From ZC4RG17 sp036380875 (GTDB lineage: Bacteria; Actinomycetota; Acidimicrobiia; Spongiisociales; ZC4RG35): a DNA stretch of 64,000 nucleotides. Made by a program: the position numbers and the translations under genes. The notes beneath the pieces are model-generated. The model searched no databases and was not told the DNA's origin. It saw only the letters and a list, made by a program, of their open reading frames with translations. This document shows, piece after piece, positions 51,228-61,000 of the stretch. The stretch lies in the NCBI GenBank assembly GCA_036380875.1, contig DASVDX010000035.1, positions 124,001 through 188,000 on the forward strand. The letters are read 5' to 3'. Each line of letters begins with the position of its first letter. Position 1 is the first letter of the stretch.

Positions 51228-52398
51228 CCGTCGCCCCGTAGCGTTCTATCCGGCTCGCCGCCCTGCGGCGGGACGACTCGATGTCCACGGCGACCGCGGT
51301 GCGGATCGCCTCGGCGGCGTTCCGCGCCGGCGTCGTCAGCGCCTTCTCCACGGCGGGGTCGCTCACGCTCGCCACCGCCAACGCATGGTGGCGGGCGAGG
51401 ATGGGCATCGCTTCAGCGAGCGGGGCCGACGCGGTCTCTTCCAGGAAGTCGGTGAGCAACAGGACGAAGGCGCGCTTGTTGTGGGCGATGGTCCGGAACG
51501 CGAGCGAGTAGTCGCTCTCCTCGTCGACCGGTTCCAGGTCGAAGACCGCGGCCAGCACCGCCTCCCCTCCGTTCCGCCGTGGGTTGAGGCGGCGCCGGAT
51601 CGTTCCCGCGAAGGCCACCACTCCGACACGGTCGCCCAGCTCGTCGGCCACGGCCGCCATGGCGGCGACCGTGTCGACCGCCACGTCGAGGCGGGTCCGC
51701 TCGGTGCCGTCACCGACCGGGGAGGCCATGAGCCGTCCGGTGTCGAGGAGGACGATCACCTCCCGCTCTTGGTCGATCCGGTAGGTGTTGGACATCGGAG
51801 AGCCGACGCGAGCCGTCGCCCGCCAGTTCACCTGGCGGATGTCGTCGTCGGGGAGGTAGTCGCGGATCGACTCCAAGTCGGTCCCCAGCCCGAGTGGCCC
51901 CCGCGAGCGCCGGACCGCCTCCCCGAACCGGCCGTGCCGCACCTCGGTGGCGATCCTGCGGGCCTGCGGCATGTCGGGGTAGACGACCACCCCGGTCTCC
52001 TCCCCGGCACGGTGGTACCAGCAACCGAGCCCTAGCGGGCCGACGCGCAGAGTGGCGGGGCGGGGGATCGTGTGCTTGCCGCGGCGCATGGCGGTGATCG
52101 TCGCCTCGAGGCGGCCGCTGCCCTCGTCGGGCTCGATGCGGAAGTCGGCGCTCTGGGCGACCTTCACCCGCGTCCCGGTCGCCGGGTCGGCTTCGACCAC
52201 GATGGCGGAGGGGACCCCTCGCGACAGGATCGCCGGCACGGCGACTCGCACCTCGGGGACGTGGCGAACCACGAATGCGTCCGTGACGATGGCCACGAGG
52301 GCACTGCCGAACGCGGCGAACGCCAGGCCGCGGGGGACGATGAGCCCGAGCGCTGCGCAGGAGGCGAGCAGGACGATCCCGCGGGAGGTGATGCTCAT
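51148..52398 (-). CDS. DUF58-domain protein, MoxR-associated
   Basis: 416 residues. Two N-terminal membrane helices (IVLLASCAALGLIVPRGLAFAAFGSALVAIV, roughly residues 8-40), a beta-rich middle part and the DUF58 core with DLESIRDYLPDDDIRQVNWRATAR. A von Willebrand-like fold follows (EREVIVLLDTGRLMA). It works with MoxR AAA ATPases as a chaperone-like system for assembling other proteins. It overlaps moxR by 4 bases and the SpoIIM gene by 80. Confidence 0.9.
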   Translation of the reverse strand: MSITSRGIVLLASCAALGLIVPRGLAFAAFGSALVAIVTDAFVVRHVPEVRVAVPAILSRGVPSAIVVEADPATGTRVKVAQSADFRIEPDEGSGRLEATITAMRRGKHTIPRPATLRVGPLGLGCWYHRAGEETGVVVYPDMPQARRIATEVRHGRFGEAVRRSRGPLGLGTDLESIRDYLPDDDIRQVNWRATARVGSPMSNTYRIDQEREVIVLLDTGRLMASPVGDGTERTRLDVAVDTVAAMAAVADELGDRVGVVAFAGTIRRRLNPRRNGGEAVLAAVFDLEPVDEESDYSLAFRTIAHNKRAFVLLLTDFLEETASAPLAEAMPILARHHALAVASVSDPAVEKALTTPARNAAEAIRTAVAVDIESSRRRAASRIERYGATVIDVPAPHLARRCVAAYLRAKSRARL

Positions 52399-53324
52399 CG
52401 GGGGACTTCCACGTCTTCCAACGCCGCCGCCACCGCGTCGTGGGGGCGGTAGCCTTCGAGCTCGGCTTCGGGGCGGACGAGGATCCGGTGGGTCAGCACC
52501 GCCGGGGCGAGGCGAGTGATGTCGTCGGGGGTGACGAAGTCGCGGCCCGACAGCCTCGCCAGCGCCTTGGCCGCGCCCAGGAGGTGAACGGCGGCCCGCG
52601 GCGACGCCCCCAGCTCGACGGAGGGGAGCTCACGGGTGCGGCGCACCAAGGCGACGGCATAGCCGGCCACCCTGTCTTCGACGTGGGTTTCGTCGACGAC
52701 GGCACGGAGAGACAGGAGCTGGGGGCCATCGACCACCGCCTCGATGTCCTCCACCCCCGAAGGCGCCAACCCGGAGCGGGGGAGCATCACGATCTCCTTC
52801 TCGTGGTCCTCGGAGGGGTACCCGACCTCGACCTTCATGATGAAGCGGTCGAGCTGTGCCTCCGGCAGCGGATAGGTGCCCTCGTATTCGATCGGGTTCT
52901 GCGTCGCCACGACGAGGAACGGCTCCGGCAGCGGCCGGGAAACGCCGTCCACGGTGACCTGGTGTTCCTCCATCGCCTCGAGGAGGGCCGCCTGCGTCTT
53001 CGGGGGAGTCCGGTTGATCTCGTCGGCGAGGAGCAGGTTGGTGAAAACCGGCCCGGGCCGGAAGGCGAGCTCGCCCCCTCGCAGGGTCATGGTCCCGATC
53101 AGGTCCGAGGGCAGCATGTCGGGTGTGAACTGGGCACGGGAGAACGACACGCCCAAGGCCTTGGCGACGGCCCGGGCCAGCAGCGTCTTGGCGGTCCCCG
53201 GGACCCCTTCGAGGAGCACATGGCCGCCGACGAGCGCGGCGATGAGCAAGGCGTCGACGGTGGCGGTCTGGCCGCGGACGACGGCTTCCGTGGCGGCGTG
53301 TACCCGGTCTCGCAACTCTCTCAT
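52395..53324 (-). CDS. moxR: MoxR-family AAA+ ATPase
   Basis: 309 residues. GVPGTAKTLLARAVA (Walker A), NLLLADEINRTPPKTQAALLEAMEE (Walker B and MoxR signature), VVATQNPIEYEGTYPLPEAQLDRF (sensor 1 and arginine finger) and a C-terminal lid are complete. MoxR proteins act with DUF58/VWA partners in maturation of complexes. The ATG at 53324 overlaps the DUF4350 stop; frame upstream is a shadow of that gene. Confidence 0.94.
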   Translation of the reverse strand: MRELRDRVHAATEAVVRGQTATVDALLIAALVGGHVLLEGVPGTAKTLLARAVAKALGVSFSRAQFTPDMLPSDLIGTMTLRGGELAFRPGPVFTNLLLADEINRTPPKTQAALLEAMEEHQVTVDGVSRPLPEPFLVVATQNPIEYEGTYPLPEAQLDRFIMKVEVGYPSEDHEKEIVMLPRSGLAPSGVEDIEAVVDGPQLLSLRAVVDETHVEDRVAGYAVALVRRTRELPSVELGASPRAAVHLLGAAKALARLSGRDFVTPDDITRLAPAVLTHRILVRPEAELEGYRPHDAVAAALEDVEVPR

Positions 53325-54430
53325 CTCACCTTCTCCCGGCTCAGTTCCGCTAGCGCACGATCGACCGAGACGAGGGATTCCTCGCTGACGTCGTCGCCGA
53401 AGAGCGCCTCGATCTCTGCATCTTCCAAACCGGCGGCCGCCGCGGCCGCCCGCGGGTCGCCGCGTTCGGACAGGCGGCGGAGCGCCTCTTCCCGCAGGAC
53501 CTCGAGGGAGTCGGAAACCGCTCCCGCCCGGCTCAGGATCCCTGCCACCGACTCGAGGTACGTCTCGCGCCCCGGCGGCAGGCGCCGTTCCAGATCGTAC
53601 GGGGGCCCGAAGCGCCGCCCATAGGCGACGAGCGCCAGGGCCACCACCACCGCCCCCAACAGGAGCACCGTCTGCCAACCGGGGGGTACGACGTCCCACA
53701 GCGAGGCGTCGTCGCGGTAGCCGTGGCGGTACTCGTCGAAGTAGACGGGCCCGGCCGGGTCGATCATGCCCACGACCGCCACCGCGTTGCGTCCCCGCCC
53801 GATCCCCCCGTTGTGGAAGGGGAAGGAATCCGCGATCCAAACGAACGTTCCCCGGCCGACCCGTCGGCTGACACCGATCACGGTGTCGCCATCGGTGAGG
53901 AAGGGCTCGTCGGCCGTGGTCACCTCGAAGGACCCGAACCTCCCCAACCGGACCTTCTCGCCGGCGCCGGCGACGTCTCCGACGGTGAGGGCCGAGTCGG
54001 CCCCGGCAGTGCGCCACCGGGGGGCGTCCGGGAAGAGCCGCTCCACGAACTCGGCCTGCCCCGCGACCACCAGGCGACCGCCCGCAACCATGAACTCGTC
54101 GATCGCCTCCAGCTCCGAGGACGAGTAGGCGGAGGAGGAGACGTCCAGGGCGAGGAGCGTCCCCGCAGGGTCCAGTTCGATCTCGTCGAGAGGCCGGCGG
54201 ATCCGGAGCGTGGCCACACCCAGGCGGTCGAGGAGCCCTTCCACCGCGGCGGCGCCGTCCGGCGTGGTCACGTACGAGGAGCCGTCGGGACCGTCCACCC
54301 CGCGGCCGCTGGTCAGCCGCGTGATGCCCCAGGCGAGGAGGTTCATCGCCACCACCAGGCCCGCCAGCCACAAGAGCGCCCGCCGGGTGCGGCGGCCTTC
54401 TTCGGTGATCGTCGTCGACGGCGGGATCAT
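53321..54430 (-). CDS. DUF4350-domain membrane protein
   Basis: 369 residues. A membrane helix at about 17-40 (RALLWLAGLVVAMNLLAWGI), an external GATase-like DUF4350 domain (LLALDVSSSAYSSSELEAIDEFMVAGGRLVVAG) and a second helix (TVLLLGAVVVALALVAYG) near residue 260, then a cytoplasmic tail. It is the usual companion of MoxR, DUF58 and DUF4129 genes and overlaps neighbours on both sides by 4 bases. Function unknown. Confidence 0.87.
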   Translation of the reverse strand: MIPPSTTITEEGRRTRRALLWLAGLVVAMNLLAWGITRLTSGRGVDGPDGSSYVTTPDGAAAVEGLLDRLGVATLRIRRPLDEIELDPAGTLLALDVSSSAYSSSELEAIDEFMVAGGRLVVAGQAEFVERLFPDAPRWRTAGADSALTVGDVAGAGEKVRLGRFGSFEVTTADEPFLTDGDTVIGVSRRVGRGTFVWIADSFPFHNGGIGRGRNAVAVVGMIDPAGPVYFDEYRHGYRDDASLWDVVPPGWQTVLLLGAVVVALALVAYGRRFGPPYDLERRLPPGRETYLESVAGILSRAGAVSDSLEVLREEALRRLSERGDPRAAAAAAGLEDAEIEALFGDDVSEESLVSVDRALAELSREKVR

Positions 54431-55029
54431 GCGCGCTGGGCCTCCAGGAGGGACGCCAGCAGCTCCCTCGCCGACGCGGGATCGGAGGGGTGGGCCGGCC
54501 TCCCTCCGTACACCACTGTGTCGAACCTCTCCACAAGGGCGGCGAACTCGGGCGAACCGAGGGTCTCGGCGACGGTGCCGGAGGTGGTCCCCGGGCGCAG
54601 ATCGATCAGCCCGGCTCGGTCGAGGCGGATCAGGCCCGCCTGGAACGTGAGCCGCAGCGCCGTGGCGTAGTCGCCTTGGGACTCCGCCTCCGCAGCCCTG
54701 CGGTCCAGTTCGACCGGATCCAGGCCACGCACCGCTTCGTGCTCCCGCCTGAGCCGCTCGTCGATTCGACGGGCCCGGCGGCGGCCGAGATTCACCGTGA
54801 TCGCCGCTATGGCCCCGCCGAGGACGACGGCGACGATCGACGCCAACACCAGGGGGCCGCCGACGAGATCAGAGATCTCGGTGAGCCACTCGACGAAGAC
54901 GATCCATGCCCGGGTGAGCCACTCGACGACCCGCTCCCACCACGGCGTCCCCATCCGATACTGCGGCTCCGCCAACTCGGCGGCGATCTGGGCGAGGATC
55001 TCCTCCGGCGACGGAGGCTCCGACCTCAT
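54427..55029 (-). CDS. DUF4129-domain protein
   Basis: 200 residues. One membrane helix (LVLASIVAVVLGGAIAAITV, about 60-82) is followed by the DUF4129 region (ESQGDYATALRLTFQAGLIRLDRAGLIDLRPGTT). DUF4129 often occurs at the end of transglutaminase-like membrane proteins; here it stands alone, as usual in MoxR clusters. Overlaps with both neighbours indicate one operon. Confidence 0.87.
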   Translation of the reverse strand: MRSEPPSPEEILAQIAAELAEPQYRMGTPWWERVVEWLTRAWIVFVEWLTEISDLVGGPLVLASIVAVVLGGAIAAITVNLGRRRARRIDERLRREHEAVRGLDPVELDRRAAEAESQGDYATALRLTFQAGLIRLDRAGLIDLRPGTTSGTVAETLGSPEFAALVERFDTVVYGGRPAHPSDPASARELLASLLEAQRA

Positions 55030-55934
55030 CGGGATCCCGGCGACCCCAGACCGAACGGGTCGTCACCCGCAGGAGGGAGGTCCCGCCGATCGTTCCCTTC
55101 CATGCGTTCCAGGTCCCGGGTCATCAGCTCCAGGTCGTAGCCCTCTTTCCGCACCCGCAAGTCGAAGTAGATGATCGTCACCATCGACGCCACGAACGGC
55201 GCGGCCACGACCTGGACGATGGCGGACCCGATCACCGAGGGGAGGAACGAGAACTGGTCGCTGGCGAGGGCCGAGACCACCGTGATGGCCGACGCCACCC
55301 CTCCGATGATCTGGCTGACGACGATGTACAGCAGGTACGACAGCACCAACGCCCCCAGCACCGGCCAGAACCTGCCGCGGACGAGGTCGAAGGACCGGCC
55401 CATGGCCCGGATGGCACCCAGCCTCTCGGTGACGAGGGCGGCGGGGGTCACCGACCACATGGTGAACAAGTAGATGCCGGGGACGAGGCAGAAGACCAGC
55501 CCGATCCCGGAGCCGAGCGAGATGAGGACGGTGGCCACCACCAGAGGGACCAGCCGGCGCGCCCCCGTCTTCAGCGACGTCTGCCAGTCGATCGTCTCCC
55601 CTCGGTAGCTGTGGGCGAGGACCGAGATCGAGGCGCCCTGGACCAGCGTGGATCCCAAGAACGAGAGCACCGACGTGATCATCAGGACGACATAGAGGGG
55701 GATCAGAGGCTCGAAGACCTCCATCGGGTTCGCCTCGGGGTCGACGAGGAGCATCGTGGACATGTCGACGGGCCCGATGGCCGCAGTCGCGATCACGTCT
55801 ATCAAGGCGATGGGGCCGAGCACGACGGCGGCGATCTTGATCAGGGTCGTGAAGTGGGTGCGGTAGAGACGGATCGCCCCGTCGACCATCTCGCCGACGG
55901 TGAGAGGCCGTAAGTCGGGCCGAGAGCTGTACAT
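55026..55934 (-). CDS. Multi-pass membrane protein, GPDPase-membrane-domain-like
   Basis: 302 residues with about six hydrophobic segments. It opens LRPLTVGEMVDGAIRLYRTHF, typical of the glycerophosphoryl diester phosphodiesterase membrane domain/DUF7544-like family, and has VFCLVPGIYLFTMWSVTPAALV and RSFDLVRGRFWPVLGALVL, with the common GxFW..G pattern. It is the first gene of the minus-strand MoxR operon and is divergent from mutM, 23 bases apart. Confidence 0.82.
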   Translation of the reverse strand: MYSSRPDLRPLTVGEMVDGAIRLYRTHFTTLIKIAAVVLGPIALIDVIATAAIGPVDMSTMLLVDPEANPMEVFEPLIPLYVVLMITSVLSFLGSTLVQGASISVLAHSYRGETIDWQTSLKTGARRLVPLVVATVLISLGSGIGLVFCLVPGIYLFTMWSVTPAALVTERLGAIRAMGRSFDLVRGRFWPVLGALVLSYLLYIVVSQIIGGVASAITVVSALASDQFSFLPSVIGSAIVQVVAAPFVASMVTIIYFDLRVRKEGYDLELMTRDLERMEGNDRRDLPPAGDDPFGLGSPGSR

Positions 55935-55957
55935 CGGCGGGTACGGTAGCCGATCGC

Positions 55958-56788
55958 ATGCCCGAGCTTCCTGAAGTCGAGACCACCCGGCGCCACATCG
56001 CTCCCGTCCTCGAAGGGGCCACGATCACCGCGGTCACCCTGGGACGAGAGCGGATGGCGCGCCGCAACATGCGCCCCCAGGACATCCCGGAGCGCCTCCT
56101 CGGCCGTCGTGTCGGCAGGGTCGGCCGGAGGGGCAAGTTCCTCTTGATCGAGGTCGAGGGTGACCTCATGTGGGTGATCCACCTCGGCATGTCGGGGCGG
56201 ATGCGAATCACCTCCCCCGAGGAGCCGCTCGATCCGCACACTCACCTCGTGGTCACGACGGATCGGGGACAGCAGGTGCGCTTGATCGATCCGCGTACGT
56301 TCGGGTTCGTGGCGGTGTTCACGCCGGAGGAGTTGGAGAGCGACTCGCTCTCCGGTCTGGGTCCGGATGCGCTCGAGGAGTTGCCGGACCCCGCCACGTT
56401 GGGCACCCGCCTGGCCGGCCGGCGAGCACCGATGAAGGCGCTGTTGCTCGACCAGCGGATCGTCGCCGGGCTGGGCAACATCTACGCCGACGAGGTGCTG
56501 TTCAGGGCTCGAGTGCGTCCCACCCGCCCCGGAGGAGAGGTCACGGCCACCGAGCTGGAGGAGCTCATCGCCGCCATCCCCGAGGTCCTCGTTGCCGGCG
56601 TCGAGATGGGCGGCACGTCGCTCGACGATCTCGCCTACCTCTTGCCCGACGGGAGGGCAGGGGAGTATCTGGACCGTCTCATGGTGTACGGCCGCACGGG
56701 CGAACCGTGCTACGTGTGCGGAACACCTATCGAGCGGGTCGTGGTGGCGCAGCGCTCGAGCCACTTCTGTCCCAATTGCCAGAGATGA
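55958..56788 (+). CDS. mutM: Formamidopyrimidine-DNA glycosylase
   Basis: 276 residues. PELPEVETTRRHI has the catalytic Pro1 and Glu2; GRRGKFLLIE has the conserved Lys; LLDQRIVAGLGNIYADEVLF is the helix-two-turn-helix; and the C-terminal zinc finger is CYVCG...HFCPNCQR. It excises oxidised purines such as 8-oxoguanine and nicks the abasic site. It is followed by acyP and smc as in many actinobacteria. Confidence 0.96.
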   Translation: MPELPEVETTRRHIAPVLEGATITAVTLGRERMARRNMRPQDIPERLLGRRVGRVGRRGKFLLIEVEGDLMWVIHLGMSGRMRITSPEEPLDPHTHLVVTTDRGQQVRLIDPRTFGFVAVFTPEELESDSLSGLGPDALEELPDPATLGTRLAGRRAPMKALLLDQRIVAGLGNIYADEVLFRARVRPTRPGGEVTATELEELIAAIPEVLVAGVEMGGTSLDDLAYLLPDGRAGEYLDRLMVYGRTGEPCYVCGTPIERVVVAQRSSHFCPNCQR

Positions 56789-56801
56789 CAGACTGGTGGC
56801 G

Positions 56802-57083
56802 ATGAAAGCGATCCACGCCCACGTGAGCGGGTTCGTCCAGGGAGTCACGTACCGGCAGAGCTGCCGACAGGTGGCGCGCTCGCTCGGCTTGGTGGGCTGG
56901 GTGCGCAACCTCCCAGATGGGCGGGTGGAGGTGTGGGCGCAGGGAGACCCTGAGGCTTGCGACCGCCTCGTCGACTGGCTGTGGCAGGGTCCCCCCGCCG
57001 CTCAGGTCACTGGTGTCGAAACCGATTCGGTAGCCCCCGACGCCACCCTCAGGGACTTCTTCATCCAGCCGAATCTGCGCTGA
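56802..57083 (+). CDS. acyP: Acylphosphatase
   Basis: 93 residues, the normal length. HVSGFVQGVTYRQSC carries the phosphate-binding loop with catalytic Arg, and GLVGWVRNLPDGRVEV the catalytic Asn. It hydrolyses acyl phosphates. It could limit acyl-phosphate from PlsX, but this is speculation. The ATG follows mutM by 13 bases. Confidence 0.94.
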   Translation: MKAIHAHVSGFVQGVTYRQSCRQVARSLGLVGWVRNLPDGRVEVWAQGDPEACDRLVDWLWQGPPAAQVTGVETDSVAPDATLRDFFIQPNLR

Positions 57084-57128
57084 TTCCCTTCATTTGGGTC
57101 CGCAGTGGCATACGATGAATTGGCCACC

Positions 57129-57977
57129 ATGAATCACCAACTGCTCTATACCGAGCATTTGAGTGACTCCGACATGGCCCTCCTGGCGGCGGCGGTCGGC
57201 AGTGACCCGGACAGCGTTCGCCGTCATCTGCAGCAACGCCCGGAGGTGATCGATGACCTCCTCGCCGAGCCGAGCCTGTTCACGCTCGTCTTCGAGACGC
57301 CCGACCCCGAGCTGCGGGTGAGGCTCACGCCGTTCCTCCTCTTCGGGATCCTCATCAACCGGGTCGCCGCCGACCTCCAGAACTTGAACTACGCCTTCGA
57401 GTGGGCCGGCGCCGGACAGAGGCTCCCCGTGTTCGACGTCGCCTCGATGCGGGAGTTCCTGGCCGAAGGCGCCCGCCGTTACCTCCTCATCGAGTTCCTG
57501 GCGTCGTTCACGAAGGTGGCGAGCGGGCGCATCTGGGTCAAGACTCGCCGTGGTTACCAGTCGCGGCGCTACTCCGAATTGGACCTCGTCCGGATGGTGG
57601 ACGTCGTCATGCAGTTGCCCCCGGCGCAACGCCCCGGCGGCTACAGGCGGCTGGGCGACATCGCCCTGTTCCTCACGGGGGTTTTCCCCGACCACACCGC
57701 CCGTCATCCGATCGCTCCGCTCCACAGGGAGCGGCTGGTGAAGATGGCGGGCCTGGAGGCGTCTGCCGGCCTCGTCACCGAGGACCTGGCGTTCCACGAG
57801 TTGCTGGGGGCGGCCTGGTATCGGCGAGCGGTGGAAGCGGCTGCCGCCCTCGTTGGTCGTGGCCCGGAGGAACTGCTGTACTTGGCCGATCACTTCACGG
57901 CGGCCCGCCGTGTCTTGAACTATCTGGCCGACCACTACCTCCACCACTACGAGGCGGGGTTGGGTCGCCCGGCCTGA
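57129..57977 (+). CDS. Conserved-looking protein of unknown function upstream of smc
   Basis: 282 residues from the ATG at 57129, or 290 from a GTG at 57105. A -10-like TACGAT (57111-57116) favours the ATG with a very short leader. The protein is mainly helical, with no signal peptide or convincing membrane segment, although LTPFLLFGILINRVAADLQNLNYAF is hydrophobic. Many aromatic and His residues lie near the C-terminus (YLADHFTAARRVLNYLADHYLHHY). I do not recognise it. Its position between acyP and smc suggests chromosome or envelope functions, without proof. Confidence 0.75.
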   Translation: MNHQLLYTEHLSDSDMALLAAAVGSDPDSVRRHLQQRPEVIDDLLAEPSLFTLVFETPDPELRVRLTPFLLFGILINRVAADLQNLNYAFEWAGAGQRLPVFDVASMREFLAEGARRYLLIEFLASFTKVASGRIWVKTRRGYQSRRYSELDLVRMVDVVMQLPPAQRPGGYRRLGDIALFLTGVFPDHTARHPIAPLHRERLVKMAGLEASAGLVTEDLAFHELLGAAWYRRAVEAAAALVGRGPEELLYLADHFTAARRVLNYLADHYLHHYEAGLGRPA

Positions 57978-58042
57978 GCCGGTTCCGCATCGCAATCACC
58001 ACCCGCTGCTAGCCTCCCGGCGGGATAACACGTGTGTAATTC

Positions 58043-61000
58043 ATGTATCTGAAGTCACTCAAGCTCGTCGGCTTCAAGTCGTTCGCCGACCGCACCCGCC
58101 TCGAACTGCGTCCCGGCGTGACCGTCATCGTCGGTCCGAACGGCTCCGGCAAGTCGAACCTCGTGGACGCCGTGTCGTGGGTGATGGGCACCCAGTCCGC
58201 CAAGAGTCTGCGCACGCCGAAGATGGAGGACGTGGTGTTCGCCGGGACGGCGACCCGGCCGGCCCTCAATCGGGCCGAGGTCACCATCGTCTTCGACAAC
58301 GAGAGCCGGACGTTGCCCCTCGATCTCGACGAGGTGAGCATCACCCGCCGTCTCTACCGCGATGGGTCCTCCGACTACGAGCTCAACGGCGTGGCGTGCC
58401 GCCTCCTCGACATCCAGGAGCTGTTGTCGGATTCGGGTGTCGGCCGCCACCAGCACGTCATCGTGGGCCAGGGTCAGATCGACTCTGTCCTCAACTCGGG
58501 GCCAGAAGAGCATCGAGCCGTGATCGAGGAGGCCGCAGGGATCCTCAAGCACCGGCAGCGAAAGGATCGAGCTATCCGCCGCCTCGAGCGCACCGATGCC
58601 GACCTCCTTCGCCTGGGCGACATCGTGGGGGAGCTGACCCGTCAGATGCGTCCGTTGAAGCGCCAGGCGAAGGCCGCCGAGGAATACGCCACGCTCAAGG
58701 ACGCCGTGCGCTCCCTGCACCTCTACCTGGGTGGTGAGCGGCTGCGGATGTTCGACGAACGAGGGCGGGCTCTCGCCGAGGAACGGCTCCACCTGACTCA
58801 GGCGATGCACGACCTGGAAGCGGAGGTGTCCGAACTGGCCGCTGCCTTGGGCATCCTGACGGCCGAGGCGGGTGAAGTCGGCGAGGCGCTCGACCGCGAC
58901 ACCGCGGCCGCCGCCAGGCTGGAAACGATCCTCGAACGGCTTCGCCGCAGCGCGTCGGTCGCCCAGGAGCGCCATCGGGCCGCTATCGCCCGCCGTGACG
59001 GCGCCGACGAGCGCCGTCGGGACTTGGAGGAGGAGCAGCAGTCGCTCGCCGCAGAGTTGGCCACTCTGGAAAGCGCGGTAGCTGAAGCCGAGATGCTCGC
59101 CGAGCGGGAGGAGCGTCGTTTTCGAGCGCTGGAGGACGAGGCCCGTTCGCTCGCCGATCAAGAGAACCTCAGCCTCGAAGGCGCACTCGCCGTCGTGCGA
59201 GGGGAGATGCGTTCGCTGGAGAACGCCGCTCAGCGCGATCGCCGCGAATTGGAGCAGATAGACCGCCGCCTCGAGGTCGTCCAGGCGCAGATCGCCGAGG
59301 AGATCTCCGAGGCCGAGAAGCTCAACGAAGAGATCCGCCACCTGGACGAGGAGGCGGCAACGGCCCAGCGCCGGTACGAGAAGGCAGCCGAAGAGAGGAG
59401 CCGACTTCAGAAGCACTGGGAGGCGATGGAGGCGGATCTCAACGAGGCCCGCCTCGGCGTCGCCTCCTCTCGGGCGCGCCTCGAAGCGGTGTCGGCCGCC
59501 GTAGAGGGCGCCGCCGACCCCGAAGCTCGCCGCATCGTCGCCGAGTCTGACGGCCATCGCGGCAGCCTGGCTGGCCTCCTCGATGTCCCCGCCGACTTGG
59601 CGGCGGCGGTCGACGCCGGACTCGGCCCGTGGGCGGACGCCTCGGTGTTCGAGTCCCAGGAGGCTTTGGAGAAGGCAGTGAGCGCCCTCAAGTCGGGGGG
59701 ACGCGGTGGAGTCCCCGTGGTGACCGGCGCGGACGGTGATGCGTCGCTCGCCCGGCGAGTGGCCGCCGAGAACGGCGTCGAGGCGCTCGTGGATCGTCTG
59801 GGCCCGGGCGCCGACCGTCGACTGGCGGAAACGTTGCTGGGCGACGTCATCCTGGTGGAAGGCTGGTCGATGGCGAAGCGAATCGTCGCCCGTCATCCCG
59901 GGCTGCGGGCGGTGACGCCGGAAGGGGATCTGATCTCGCTCCACGGAATCCGCGTCGCTCATCCCGACGGCGCCACGCCGGCGATGGTGGAAGCCGCCGA
60001 GGTGGCTTTGGAGCGAGCCGAGATCGAACTCGCCCGCGTCGAATCCCTCCACACGACGGCCAGGCGCGACTTCGAGAACGCTCGGGCGGTGGAGCGAGAG
60101 GCCCTCGAAGCCCTCGAGTCGATCGAAGCCCGCCTGTCGGGCGCGACGGAGGCGTTGGGCAGGTCGCATCGGGCTCGCGCCAACCTCGAAGGAGAGATCT
60201 CCCGATTGGAGGACCGGCGCCGGTCGCTCACCGAAGCCGAGTCCGAGCGGGTGTCGGCTCTGGAACGCCTTCGCACCCGGCTGGCGGCATTGGAGGGCGA
60301 AGAGGCCGAGCGGCAGCGGGCGTGGGAGGAGCTCGAGGCGAGACGGACCGCGATCGAAGCCGAGCGGGAAGCGGCCCGCGCCTCCTGGCAGCAGGCGGCC
60401 TCTGACCTCCGAGCCGCCCGGGAGAGACAGCAGCTGCTGCAGAGGCGCCGTGAGGCTGTGGCGGAGGCACTCGAGGCGGAGGTCTCCAATCCCGTCAGCG
60501 ACGCGGAGCTCGAACGGCTGGAGCTCGTGGCCGCCACGGCCCGGAGGGCCATCGATGTGATAGGCCGGCGGCTCTCCGAGCTACGAGAACGACAGGCGGA
60601 GCTGCGGGAGCGGGCCGGCGAAACCGGTGTGCAGCGGGATGCGGTGCGTCGTCGTCACGAGGACGCCCGGACCCGGCTCGAGAACACCCGTCGGCGGCTC
60701 GGCGAGATCGACGTGGAGGAGACCGAGATCCGGGTGCGGCGGGAGAGTGTCGTCGAAGCACTCCGTCGCGACGCCGACTCCGATGAGGAAACCGCCCTGG
60801 AGGCCCCTCTGCCCGACATCGAAGGGGTCGAGCCCGACACAGACCTCGAGGCGGTTCTGGTCGATTTCGAGGCCCGGCTACGGCGGATGGGTCCCGTCAA
60901 CCCGCTGGCCGCCGAGGAATACGCCGAGTTGGAGGAGCGGTACAACTTCCTCCAAGACCAGCTCAATGACCTGGAGAAGTCCCGCGATGAGCTGAAGCGA

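Noticed and set aside
58055..60169. Minus-strand open frame of 704 codons opposite smc
   Set aside because: It mirrors the coiled-coil codons of SMC and has no independent support.
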